Shown here piece by piece: positions 26,309-35,427 of a stretch of DNA of 64,000 nt. Positions within the stretch are counted from its first letter, which is position 1, and each line of letters opens with the position of its first letter. The translations under genes were made by a program, and so were the position numbers. A model generated the notes under the pieces. That model did no database searches, was not told where the DNA came from, and was given only the letters and a program-made list of their open reading frames with translations. The stretch covers positions 4,223,034 to 4,287,033 of the forward strand of contig NZ_AP024355.1 of assembly GCF_019704135.1 (NCBI RefSeq), in the 5' to 3' direction. The stretch is from Desulfuromonas versatilis (GTDB taxonomy: Bacteria > Desulfobacterota > Desulfuromonadia > Desulfuromonadales > NIT-T3).

Positions 26309-27505
26309 TTAGACCACCTCCCGGGTGGTGCACTTATAAGCAGAATCTACCCCTTCCCTCTCACCAGCGACCACCTCGTCTGACTGGCCCTTATTCCCCC
26401 CCCTTTTCACCTCCAACAACTCGACAGCGTTGAAATACCTTTGAATAACTGTTTTCTCGTCGAACAAATTTTCGGCCAACAACCTGGAGGCATGTTTCAT
26501 TCTCCTCATTTCACCATCACTTAACCCAAGGACCTTTTGCATTCCCTCACAAAGGCCATCTATAGACTTGGGAGGTACGAAAAAGCCATTTTCTCCCTCA
26601 ATTACAGTATCGCGACAGCCAGGAGTATCGGTGGTGATAATGATCTTACCTGAAGCTGCGGCCTCAATGAGACTTTTTGGGACCCCTTCGGGGTAATAAG
26701 ATGGAAGAACAACACAATCTACAGTGTTTAACAATGATGGCATGTCTTCTATGTGCCCCAAAAAGCGAATACGGTTTTCAGTCTTCAATCCTTCAAGAAG
26801 ATCGTTTGAAACAGCCCGACTCGAACTATCTTTCACACCGGCCAAAATAAATTCACATCCGACATCGTTTGCCACTAGTCTGCGTGCAGCTTCAATATAT
26901 TCAACAACTCCTTTTGACTTTATCAATCTAGATGCCATCAGAAACCTTATGGGTGAATTTGATTTTTCACAGGGCCGGAAGCGCAGGAGATCCACACCAG
27001 AGCCAGGAATAATTTCGGCCTGAGAAGGCTTGACCCAACCCGCCTGAATAAAGTCCTGATAATCATTTCTATTCTGAAAAAAAACAAAAAAAGCATGCTT
27101 GTAAAAAAAACCAACCAAAATTTGATAAATTTTTCCAACCACACCTTCCAACTGTGAGGCGACACCCACACCTGAAACATTGGGCACACAGGGAATGCGC
27201 AGTAACCAGCAAGTAATCAATGAATATAGATTTGTTTTTGGGTTAAATGAGAAAACCATGTTAGGTCTTTGACGAGCTACATACCACGTCAAACACAATA
27301 GTGATTTAAATTCCCTAAGTAGATTCGTGCTTGTGGGGTCGAGAATAAACGGTTGTATTTGCGCCCCTAAGCTAATCAAAGATTTACCGCTGTCCCCTTT
27401 AGGGTAAAGGCAACTTACATAAAACCGTTTTGAAAATGCCCGAACAGTTGATGACCGAAAATTACTTAAATACCAAGCAGCATTTGCAACGAAAGTGATT
27501 TTCAT
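26309..27505 (-). CDS. Family 4 glycosyltransferase (CapM/PglA-like)
   Basis: This 398-residue GT-B enzyme starts MKITFVANAAWYLSNFRS and ends its catalytic part with YPEGVPKSLIEAAASGKIII, the EX7E donor-binding region, followed by TDTPGCRDTVIEGENGFFVP. A hydrophobic segment around 105-140 may associate with the membrane. The last 20 or so residues (charged, KGQSDEVVAGEREG) run close to the IS3 insertion and may be partly non-native. It is AT-rich like the rest of the island. It probably adds a HexNAc or hexose to the repeat unit; specificity cannot be read. Confidence 0.9.
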   Translation of the reverse strand: MKITFVANAAWYLSNFRSSTVRAFSKRFYVSCLYPKGDSGKSLISLGAQIQPFILDPTSTNLLREFKSLLCLTWYVARQRPNMVFSFNPKTNLYSLITCWLLRIPCVPNVSGVGVASQLEGVVGKIYQILVGFFYKHAFFVFFQNRNDYQDFIQAGWVKPSQAEIIPGSGVDLLRFRPCEKSNSPIRFLMASRLIKSKGVVEYIEAARRLVANDVGCEFILAGVKDSSSRAVSNDLLEGLKTENRIRFLGHIEDMPSLLNTVDCVVLPSYYPEGVPKSLIEAAASGKIIITTDTPGCRDTVIEGENGFFVPPKSIDGLCEGMQKVLGLSDGEMRRMKHASRLLAENLFDEKTVIQRYFNAVELLEVKRGGNKGQSDEVVAGEREGVDSAYKCTTREVV

Positions 27506-27526
27506 TATAATAAATTCCTTACAAAA

Positions 27527-29005
27527 TTAACTCGACTTCAATAGTTTATTTTTTTTGTTTCTTTCAATAAGCCAAGGCAAAACGACCGCCAGCAAATAAA
27601 ACTTAGAGGCAAAATATTTATTATTAAAATTAAACCTATTCCGCTCAAGCCAACCCACTGCGCCAGGCATAATATCTCTTCCATCGCAAGCGAAACTATG
27701 CACTTGGTCATAACATTGCCTTGCAAGACCACAAAGATCAAACCGAAAGCTTCCCTTGTTCGAAACATAAGGCAACTCTTCAAACACTTTCCGAATATGT
27801 TCCCTTACCAGCACCTTGCCGCAATGTGTTTTGGGGTCAACTCGAAGCGATTGTGGCACATTGTGAAAAACCCATTCGGCCAAGTGTAGATTGCAAAATG
27901 GGAAAGAAATTTTCATTCCGAGCGCACTAGCCGTAAACAGCCCTTTTGCAAATGCACCAGAGGCTTCAAAAACCGAAACAGCTAAAGCTCGCCTGTCAGC
28001 TGACGTGCCCGCCCTATCGATTTCCGCACGGAACAACTCAAGTCGCTGACTGGACCTCTCTGCATGTGGTTGCCCGAGGATTTCATCAACCTCCTCATTG
28101 CTAAAACGCGATCCAGGGTAAAATCGCTCGAAAGATTTCATCTGAAGCGTTGAAAGGACATAACATAACTTGAAGCGCCGACGAACCAGTCCCCAGTCGA
28201 AAATGCTCGGTGGCAACCTCACCCCCAAGGCGAGAGCATTCAATACCCGCTGTTGAAGGCGAACAGGCGTTCCAAAATAAACGTCTGACCCTAAACCATC
28301 CAAAACCCCATCACCATTTCCAACATCAATTTGGGTGAGCAAATCTGCATATGAAAGCAGAGCAAAATCGGCAGTCAGAAGCGGCATTCGACCAACCAAC
28401 GACAAGTAGCTTTCATAAGCGCGACTAGGATTACACACCAACGCCTCATGATGAAGGCCAAGGCGATTTGCGACCTCGCGAGCGGACGCCACCTCATCCT
28501 CCTCCGGACCACCAAGGTATGTTATACAGGAAGTATCAGGACGGACCTCAGAAACTGCAATTGCCATAGAGGTTGAGTCCTTCCCTCCACTCTGCAACAA
28601 CCAGGGATGATTCATTTTTTCGGATGATACCCTAACCCCCGCACATAACAAACGGTGGTACTCAGAAATAAACGAATCAATTGAGCCAATGGCCTTTGGT
28701 GCCCTTGAGAATCCATTGTAAAAAGGAAATTTATAACTTGGATTGGTATGTTGGTTTTGATTTTTATCAAAACCGAATGTATGGATTTTTAAATTACGAT
28801 AGACTGAGTGAGGGGGGTAAACAAAGCCATTTCTAAGCAAATCTGCAATAGAAATCAAATCAATTTCACTGTCACTTCTGGCTACATCAAAGTCTTCGAA
28901 ATTGATGGTACCGCAATATGGTGACATATTTAGCTCAAAGGGCATACACGGACGCCAAGACCCTCCATTTTTTTGCAAGCATTTTTCCCTTTCTTCTTTT
29001 GTCAT
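27527..29005 (-). CDS. Asparagine synthase-like amidotransferase lacking a glutaminase domain
   Basis: This 492-residue protein carries the C-terminal ATP-pyrophosphatase domain of asparagine synthetase: LLQSGGKDSTSMAIA (SGGxDS P-loop) near residue 130 and DGLGSDVYFG near 235. The N-terminal region does not begin with the Cys nucleophile of glutaminase domains (it reads MTKEEREKCLQ) and is too short to hold one. Such proteins in O-antigen loci are thought to amidate uronic acids or activate carboxylates. It would need free ammonia or a partner. The start overlaps the upstream EpsG gene by four bases, indicating coupling. Confidence 0.8.
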   Translation of the reverse strand: MTKEEREKCLQKNGGSWRPCMPFELNMSPYCGTINFEDFDVARSDSEIDLISIADLLRNGFVYPPHSVYRNLKIHTFGFDKNQNQHTNPSYKFPFYNGFSRAPKAIGSIDSFISEYHRLLCAGVRVSSEKMNHPWLLQSGGKDSTSMAIAVSEVRPDTSCITYLGGPEEDEVASAREVANRLGLHHEALVCNPSRAYESYLSLVGRMPLLTADFALLSYADLLTQIDVGNGDGVLDGLGSDVYFGTPVRLQQRVLNALALGVRLPPSIFDWGLVRRRFKLCYVLSTLQMKSFERFYPGSRFSNEEVDEILGQPHAERSSQRLELFRAEIDRAGTSADRRALAVSVFEASGAFAKGLFTASALGMKISFPFCNLHLAEWVFHNVPQSLRVDPKTHCGKVLVREHIRKVFEELPYVSNKGSFRFDLCGLARQCYDQVHSFACDGRDIMPGAVGWLERNRFNFNNKYFASKFYLLAVVLPWLIERNKKNKLLKSS

Positions 29006-30021
29006 ATTATAATTTCGTTGATAACAAAATAATTAAAAACAACACTTGAAAAGCAAAGAAACATCCACAAATAAACTGGGTGCCGAAATATAACAACACG
29101 GCAATTATAAATAATTGCACCAAAAAGTAGGGAAAGAGACAGCCACGCTGGAACTAGAAGTCGGTTTGAATAATTCCCAAACCCAACAAGAAAAAAAGGC
29201 AGCAACATGGTTAGGTATATTGAAATCGTCACCACTAATTTTTCTTTAACACTTTTACGCACAAAAAATAATGAAAAACTGGCTATTATATACCAAAAAA
29301 TTGAAAAAAATGCGAAATCGAGCCGAACACCCGCATTATACTGGCTTCCATATTTATAATCCATCACTTGTGAATAGACAAATGGTGACACAAACTTGAC
29401 CATCTCTTCAGTCAAACCGAGACAATAAAGAATAAAGAAAAAAACAAAAACTAAATGAAGCCCGCGTTGCCGGAGAAGAAGCATTGGCGAAAAAACGATA
29501 TAGATCACTGAAGAATAATGAAACCCAATAGCAGCAAACGAGAGAACCGCAAACTTCAACCATTGACGTCTTGAAAAGGACAATAAGGCAGTGAATATCA
29601 ATAAAGATGCAAGCCCTTGTCTAATTGCGTTAATTGAGGCATTGACAAACATTGGAGAAAGGAAAAAGAACCCAAAAGACGCAGTAAGGAACATCAACTT
29701 ACTATTAAAAGAGCCAAGATACTTCCAATACTCTGTTGCGGAATAGACAATAATAGTGATTAAAAGCAGAAAGGTCAGCGCTTGCATACCAACAAGATCA
29801 AAACCCAAATAAGAGACAATTCGAGCGAATGCTACATACCCAGGCTCTAGCCTTGTATTTACAATTCCGTATTTATCTACATGGTAAAAAAAGTTTGCAT
29901 AGGCCTGCGTATCTGTTCCGATATTTAATGGCCGAAGGGCCACAGTTGAACAACAGAATGCAACGCCAACCAACAAAAGTGCCAGGCCTGCAACAAATAC
30001 AGACCGACCGATTCTTGACAT
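29002..30021 (-). CDS. EpsG-family polysaccharide polymerase (Wzy-like)
   Basis: This integral membrane protein of about 339 residues has some ten hydrophobic segments and EpsG-family marks: LNIGTDTQAYANFF, RLEPGYVAFARIV and FVNASINAIRQGLA followed by FHYSSVIYI. EpsG/Wzy proteins polymerise lipid-linked repeat units on the periplasmic face. The start at 30021 has AAGAGAA upstream, whereas the ATG at 30051 has no ribosome binding site. As the only Wzy candidate in the island, it pairs with the flippase at 33532-34890. Confidence 0.85.
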   Translation of the reverse strand: MSRIGRSVFVAGLALLLVGVAFCCSTVALRPLNIGTDTQAYANFFYHVDKYGIVNTRLEPGYVAFARIVSYLGFDLVGMQALTFLLLITIIVYSATEYWKYLGSFNSKLMFLTASFGFFFLSPMFVNASINAIRQGLASLLIFTALLSFSRRQWLKFAVLSFAAIGFHYSSVIYIVFSPMLLLRQRGLHLVFVFFFILYCLGLTEEMVKFVSPFVYSQVMDYKYGSQYNAGVRLDFAFFSIFWYIIASFSLFFVRKSVKEKLVVTISIYLTMLLPFFLVGFGNYSNRLLVPAWLSLSLLFGAIIYNCRVVIFRHPVYLWMFLCFSSVVFNYFVINEIII

Positions 30022-30084
30022 TATATTCTCTTGATACACTTTTGTACACATATTGGATTATTAATTTTGCACCAAATTTCTATT

Positions 30085-30912
30085 TCACTTACAATATGAA
30101 TAATTTTTCCAGTGCCAAATAATGCGCCGCCGCTGTTGCTTAATGCGGGTGACGCCAAGCGTGGCATAGTACTCCCACCAACTAAACAGTCCAACAGCAC
30201 GCAACTCCCTAATTACACTTATCGCAGCGTCATGCATGGCGGACATATCCCCGGAGAGCCCTCCAGCACCACACGTTGGCTTATGGTAGGATGCCAAAAC
30301 CTGATTAATCTTAAAACATTGGCGCCCGGACAACATAATTTGCGCCCACAACAAAAAGTCCTCAACACGCCGACGGCTGTCATCAAATCGAAAGGGAAGA
30401 TCACGACGCAGCACCACTGAAGCGGTAGGAAAAGGATTATTAAATATAAGGGCCCAAGGTCGAACAAGTCTAGCTTTAGGCCGCCCGCGGACAGCAGGTG
30501 TGGGTGCATCAGGGGACTGAACATTCATTTTATGCGCAATTAGTGCAATCGACTTGTTAGACAACAGGGTTTCCATCTGCAGCTCAAGCTTAAGAGGGTG
30601 CCAACTATCGTCTGCATCCAAGAAAGCTATATAGGGCTGAGTTGCATTATCCCATCCCACATTACGGGCAAGGGAAGGGCCCGAGTTTACACTCAGACGC
30701 AAAACCCTCACCCAACCATCCGGATATTTCCTTGCCACTTCATACAACAAATCCAGAGTGCCATCTGCACTACAATCATCGACAAGAAGAACCTCAAATG
30801 GAACCAAAGTTTGGCTTGCGACAGATGTTACGGCGCGGGACACCGTATCCGCACAGCGAAAGCAGGGGATAACCACACTAACTGGAGCCATTTTCCTAAA
30901 AAATTTAGCCAT
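30085..30912 (-). CDS. Family 2 glycosyltransferase
   Basis: This 275-residue GT-A enzyme shows VSVVIPCFRCADTVSRAV at the N-terminus, the nucleotide-binding VLLVDDCSADGT, then NSGPSLARNVGWD and the DxD-type IAFLDADDSW. The C-terminal acceptor region includes RRRVEDFLLWAQI. It is cytoplasmic without clear membrane helices. It follows the pyruvyl transferase gene by 16 bases and probably adds one sugar of the repeat unit. Donor and acceptor are unknown. Confidence 0.92.
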   Translation of the reverse strand: MAKFFRKMAPVSVVIPCFRCADTVSRAVTSVASQTLVPFEVLLVDDCSADGTLDLLYEVARKYPDGWVRVLRLSVNSGPSLARNVGWDNATQPYIAFLDADDSWHPLKLELQMETLLSNKSIALIAHKMNVQSPDAPTPAVRGRPKARLVRPWALIFNNPFPTASVVLRRDLPFRFDDSRRRVEDFLLWAQIMLSGRQCFKINQVLASYHKPTCGAGGLSGDMSAMHDAAISVIRELRAVGLFSWWEYYATLGVTRIKQQRRRIIWHWKNYSYCK

Positions 30913-30928
30913 TCTGAAAGACCTTCTG

Positions 30929-32137
30929 CTATAGAAACTCGGTTATAGCTTGAAACGATAGCCTCTGGTGTGCAGGAATTCTTTCTTTAAGCTTCCTAGT
31001 CATCCTCACTTCATTGTCAACCAGCCACTCAAAATACTTCATAAGTTCATTTGCACTCAACTCAGGCGTGTTCAAAACCATTTCATCCGTGTCAAACAAA
31101 TCCTTATTAATGCCTTGTGCCTTTATGCTGTATGCAATAGAAACTGTCGGGATCCCACTAGATAAGGCCGCAATAGTGGCATGTGTTCTAGCACCGATGA
31201 AATAACGAAGGTTACCAATTATGTATTTCAACTGCGCTGCATTAAAACAGTCTGGAGCAAGTTTGATCCGATCCCCCAGATCGGCACATTTGCTTATAAG
31301 GATTTTCATATAACCGTAATCACTTTTGCTTTCGTCTCGGCAAAGTGCTGTAACATGGGGGACAAGCAAAACCCCCATCCCTTTCTCAACCACGACTCGC
31401 CGGACAAAATTGGCTGCTTCATCAATAAGCAGTTGACCGGCCTTTTTGTATCGTTCTATCAATGGACTCACGTTAAGCCCGAGGACCCCCCCATACTCTG
31501 CCTTTGGCCAAAAGGGCCTTAAATCGACTTCTTCTTTTTCCAAGTGAAAGGCCGGATCTGCCACTAGGTTGACATTTTCCAGCCCCAGCGTTCCAGTCAG
31601 ATAGCTATATGAAACAGTTTCACGCACAGCGATGGTTTTCATTCTCTCAAGGTGCCTTACGATGGCCGGCACAAACGAAGGCTCGCGTTCAAACGGGCCG
31701 ACGGATGCGCCCCAAAGAATCACAGGCTTTCCCATGTCCATTGCAAGCTTATCTAACCCCATAAATGGTGATGGGATCCGATAATCCAGAGAGTAATTAT
31801 CACCACCCACCGCCAAAACTAAATCCACTGAGGATATTTGCGTTTTCAACCACTGAGGCATTGGAAAGGGCCACCCAGCGCGCTTTAAAGAGGGAACAGG
31901 CAGCCTCTGAAGGTTCACCCAATAACGCGCATATGAAGGGATATACGCATCAACAAATTTCACTCCATTGTCAACCGCCTGAGGCCATTGTCTTTTGTCA
32001 TATTCGATATTATCCGAAGGCACCAGCACCTCAATATCAGAAAATTGCTTCCGAAGTAACCTCACGGTACTCCTTACAATAGCTTCGCACCCACGATTTC
32101 TGAATGTTCGCTGACCCGACAGGTAAATTCGTTTCAT
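30929..32137 (-). CDS. Polysaccharide pyruvyl transferase family protein
   Basis: This 402-residue protein has the PS_pyruv_trans fold. It starts RIYLSGQRTFRNRGCEAI, has the central VLAVGGDNYSLDY and VILWGASVGPFE, and the C-terminal RYFIGARTHATIAALSSGIP with the conserved R/H pair of the family. The family transfers pyruvate from PEP to sugar hydroxyls, giving acidic pyruvate ketals. It lies one base after the F420H2-dehydrogenase-like gene, a pairing I recall as common in exopolysaccharide loci. The exact substrate is not predictable. Confidence 0.88.
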   Translation of the reverse strand: MKRIYLSGQRTFRNRGCEAIVRSTVRLLRKQFSDIEVLVPSDNIEYDKRQWPQAVDNGVKFVDAYIPSYARYWVNLQRLPVPSLKRAGWPFPMPQWLKTQISSVDLVLAVGGDNYSLDYRIPSPFMGLDKLAMDMGKPVILWGASVGPFEREPSFVPAIVRHLERMKTIAVRETVSYSYLTGTLGLENVNLVADPAFHLEKEEVDLRPFWPKAEYGGVLGLNVSPLIERYKKAGQLLIDEAANFVRRVVVEKGMGVLLVPHVTALCRDESKSDYGYMKILISKCADLGDRIKLAPDCFNAAQLKYIIGNLRYFIGARTHATIAALSSGIPTVSIAYSIKAQGINKDLFDTDEMVLNTPELSANELMKYFEWLVDNEVRMTRKLKERIPAHQRLSFQAITEFL

Positions 32138-32138
32138 G

Positions 32139-33539
32139 CTATACTCTCCGTATAAATCGCAACAACAACGATGGGCTTTTTAGTACGCGTAGGGCACGAT
32201 CGGAGGTGCGCCCCAATTTCAGTGGCAAACTCAGAGTCCAAAGATAGAGCCTATATGCGAAAAGGTATCTTGGACCTAATATCGGCCAGAGGCCTTTACT
32301 GGCCTCCTGTATGGCAAACTGCGTTTCCACCTTCCGGCGAAAGCGCCTGTAAGTGTATGCATCGGGGACAGAACGTTTTACTGGAACATGGCAACCTCTC
32401 TTGGAAGCCGCATGAAGCCTGGCACCTAGCAAAGTACGTTTGTTTTCAATGACGCCGCTTTGGCTTTCGACAATCTTTGAAACCGGTAGAGATTTTAGAT
32501 GGCAGCCCCCCGCCCTGACTCCCTCATCAAATATTGGAATAAGGGCCGAATGGCGGACCACAATCAGTGAGTGCCCCTGGGGATCATGCGAATATTCGGG
32601 TAGCCATGCATCCATAAATGTAGCGTCCGCCACCTCCGCAAATACATCATCACAATAATTACAGGCGTTTACCTGAAAATAACCATCAGACCAAATGTTG
32701 CTGATTTTAGAAAAAGGAATTGCAACACCGACACAACCGTTTTTTGCCACTGCTTGAAATTTAAAATTTCCTGCCCGCCCGGTGTTTTCCTTGAGCCGGT
32801 ACTTGGCCGAGGCTAAATGTCCAGGAGGAATCCCCGAAATACTGGCTAGGTATTCTGTATATAGACGGTTAGGCATATGGCCACAAGTCAGCCCCAGTGT
32901 ATAGACTATGCGACGTCTTAAGCGCGGTAAAGCCTCCATAGCTAAATGCAAGCCCTTGAGAACACATGGCAACCCCACAACAGCGTAGCGAGCTTCTTTA
33001 AATTTTTCATTCATCAGAGCCACTGCCTCAGCCACACTTACAGGGTAATAGCGCGACCCCGCAGCGCCCCGCAGGGCCTCAATATCAGCCACAGCTTTAT
33101 ACTCAAAAAGCCCGTCGTTGCCTTTTCCTTCGCCGACACAGACAACAGCATCAACAAGCCCTCTGCGGACTAAGGACTCTAACAGCCAAGTGGCCATCCC
33201 ACCAGATGCACCTCGCGCACGATGGTCACTGACCAACGAGTACCCGACAAATGATTCTAAATATAATCCGACAGTTTTCTCAAATTTAGCTTCCTCAGAG
33301 CAACCAAAACGTGTCTTTGCTAAACGATCTTCGCTCTTGGACTGTGGGCCGAAGGGACAAACTTGCATGCAAAGTTGACAACCCGATGGGCACTCCCCAA
33401 CCAAAATAGGGGCGATGTCACCATTACCACACAAAGCCATTTCCAAATTACGATTTGGACAAACTCCGGCACAAATACCACATCCGCAACAGAGTCCGCG
33501 CTCAACAATGTCAGCAACAACCTGCCTCGATTTATCCAT
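32139..33539 (-). CDS. Coenzyme F420 hydrogenase/dehydrogenase beta-subunit-like ferredoxin protein
   Basis: The start at 33539 is preferred because AGGA lies six bases upstream and it overlaps the flippase stop by eight bases. The protein has two [4Fe-4S] motifs near its N-terminus (CCGCGICAGVCP and CPSGCQLCMQVCP) and the FrhB-type body with RGASGGMATWLLESL, VVGLPCVLKGLHLAM and LGLTCGH. Family members in polysaccharide clusters sit beside pyruvyl transferases and are presumed to be flavin/Fe-S oxidoreductases; the electron donor is unlikely to be F420 here. A C-terminal extension (LRRFIR-type basic tail) follows. Confidence 0.85.
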   Translation of the reverse strand: MDKSRQVVADIVERGLCCGCGICAGVCPNRNLEMALCGNGDIAPILVGECPSGCQLCMQVCPFGPQSKSEDRLAKTRFGCSEEAKFEKTVGLYLESFVGYSLVSDHRARGASGGMATWLLESLVRRGLVDAVVCVGEGKGNDGLFEYKAVADIEALRGAAGSRYYPVSVAEAVALMNEKFKEARYAVVGLPCVLKGLHLAMEALPRLRRRIVYTLGLTCGHMPNRLYTEYLASISGIPPGHLASAKYRLKENTGRAGNFKFQAVAKNGCVGVAIPFSKISNIWSDGYFQVNACNYCDDVFAEVADATFMDAWLPEYSHDPQGHSLIVVRHSALIPIFDEGVRAGGCHLKSLPVSKIVESQSGVIENKRTLLGARLHAASKRGCHVPVKRSVPDAYTYRRFRRKVETQFAIQEASKGLWPILGPRYLFAYRLYLWTLSLPLKLGRTSDRALRVLKSPSLLLRFIRRV

Positions 33540-34890
33540 TTTCATTCCTGAAGGTAACACCCCACCCACGCCAAGCTTCAGGCCCAAAGACATGCCATCT
33601 TACGGCAAAAAGGTAGAGAACTAAAAGAGTGATTTCACTCACTAATGTCGACATAGCAGCACCCTTTGCACCAAACAATGGTATTAACATAGAATTTAGT
33701 GCCACATTAACAATTGCCACCGTGCCCATATAAAAAATTTTTCGGCGCATATGTTCTTGGGTCACTAGGGTCGCGCCGACACTTGTTGAAAGAAAACGCA
33801 CCGGGGTGCAGAAAGCGAGGACAGCCAAAAGATCTATTGCAGACCGATATGCAGTGCCGAAAATTAGTGGTATCAAAAAAGGAACAATAAACAAAATCAC
33901 CACGGCAATCATCGCGCCTATTAGCAGCATATTGCCGTTACCAACCCGATAGACCTGAAGAAATTTTAAACGGTCATGATTCGCCCATCGATGATATTTT
34001 GGAAGCAAAAATCTCTGGTAAATCACATTTGGCAACATATATACTGCCGCCATAACAGTAAAAGCCACATTATAAACGCCTGCAGCATCCGCCCCCTTAA
34101 GATATTTCAGTAAAATAATATCACTTTGGTAATACACAAGGTAAAATATGCCAGCCAGCCCAAAAGGCCAAGCAGAGCGAATGAAATCCACGGTTGTAAT
34201 AGATCTGGATTTTTTTTGAAAAGCTTCGTCAACAATGGGTTGCCTAGAGTGCCCCTTAAGGGTGAAGCGGCCTCTGCGCATTTCACTCAAGTGCGCAACA
34301 CCCAAAAACACCACAATTAAAGCAACAGAGGCATAAGCAAAAGCTATATATTCGATAGCAACCTGCGGTGAGGCTACAACAATTACAATCACTAATAGAA
34401 ATCTAGTTGCATGGGGCAATAGTTGCCATAAAGCCAAGGCGTTGTATCGCTCTTCAAGTTGAAGTTTTCCGCTGACCAATTCCATGCACATCGTCCCCGT
34501 CACCACTGGCAGAAGACAATAAAGCAATTGCCGGGTCGCGGCATCATGTGGCCCCAAAGTCGCCCAAATGGCTAGCGACAAGAGAACTACGAATGAACTA
34601 ATTAGAACAAAACGGAAGGACGGGGCCAACCAACGCAACGCACCCCATCCTTCCGCGCCGAATAGTTTTAGCCAAAGGCCTTGGACACCAAACCCTGCCA
34701 ATGGAGCCACCAGAGTCACCATTGCCAATGCTGAAGAAAAGGAGCCATAACCAGCAGGTGACAATTCGCGAGCGAGCACTATTTGAATGAGAAATGCTAA
34801 ACTTGCTCCACCCAGCGTGCTGAGCCATAAAAAAGAAATTGTTCCAAGTGCTTTTCGTGTGGCAATTTCTAATCTACTTAATAGTGCCAT
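33532..34890 (-). CDS. Wzx-type oligosaccharide flippase
   Basis: This 452-residue membrane protein of the MOP superfamily has about 12 to 14 predicted helices. It starts with the typical LGTISFLWLSTLGGASLAFL and ARELSPAGYGSFSSALAMV, and has a mid-domain YYQSDIILLKYLKGADAAGV. Wzx proteins flip undecaprenyl-PP-linked repeat units to the periplasm. It is the first gene of the minus-strand island operon. Together with the EpsG-like polymerase it indicates a Wzx/Wzy-dependent pathway. Confidence 0.92.
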   Translation of the reverse strand: MALLSRLEIATRKALGTISFLWLSTLGGASLAFLIQIVLARELSPAGYGSFSSALAMVTLVAPLAGFGVQGLWLKLFGAEGWGALRWLAPSFRFVLISSFVVLLSLAIWATLGPHDAATRQLLYCLLPVVTGTMCMELVSGKLQLEERYNALALWQLLPHATRFLLVIVIVVASPQVAIEYIAFAYASVALIVVFLGVAHLSEMRRGRFTLKGHSRQPIVDEAFQKKSRSITTVDFIRSAWPFGLAGIFYLVYYQSDIILLKYLKGADAAGVYNVAFTVMAAVYMLPNVIYQRFLLPKYHRWANHDRLKFLQVYRVGNGNMLLIGAMIAVVILFIVPFLIPLIFGTAYRSAIDLLAVLAFCTPVRFLSTSVGATLVTQEHMRRKIFYMGTVAIVNVALNSMLIPLFGAKGAAMSTLVSEITLLVLYLFAVRWHVFGPEAWRGWGVTFRNENG

Positions 34891-35427
34891 AATTAATGGT
34901 CCAGGGGATATTCTATAGTCATCCCGTCAAATATTGCACTTCGATCCCAGGGGACGTTCTTTTCTATTTTTCCAACCCTTAAAGGGCCTAGTGAAACAGC
35001 CTTAAAGGCCCAGGGGGCCCAGGGGACGTTCTTTTCGGGGCCCAGGGGACGTTCTTTTCTATTTTTCTATCCCTTAATAACCACCAAAATCCAGCAGCTT
35101 CCAAGGACAACATTCGCCCCCCGAGCGCTTCGGGGTCGGACCAAGCCAACCAGCTGATCCCATGACAAAATTCCCCATTTTTTGCCTTCAAAATACCCTT
35201 ATAGGCCGTTTTTTGGGTCAAAATCAGGCCCAAAGATCTTAATCTGGACCACCTCGTAAAGGGGCCCAGGGGACGTTCTTTTCTATTTTTCTAATGGGCT
35301 ATGGGGTCGGACCAAGCTAACCAGCTGACCCCTGGACATAAAACCCCATTTTTTGCCCTCAAAATACCCTTATAGGCCGTTTTTTTGTCCAAGGGGACGC
35401 TGGTGACTTGTTGACTTACCCCTACAT
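34891..35427. repeat. REP-like intergenic repeats
   Basis: The string CAGGGGACGTTCTTTTC occurs four times (about 34950, 35019, 35040 and 35265). Two longer copies of a 90-bp element with GGGGTCGGACCAAGC and CTTATAGGCCGTTTTT lie at about 35147-35222 and 35304-35385. No ORF is supported. Such short GC-rich palindrome-like elements resemble those associated with RAYT transposases, but no such transposase is present in the window. Confidence 0.7.
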
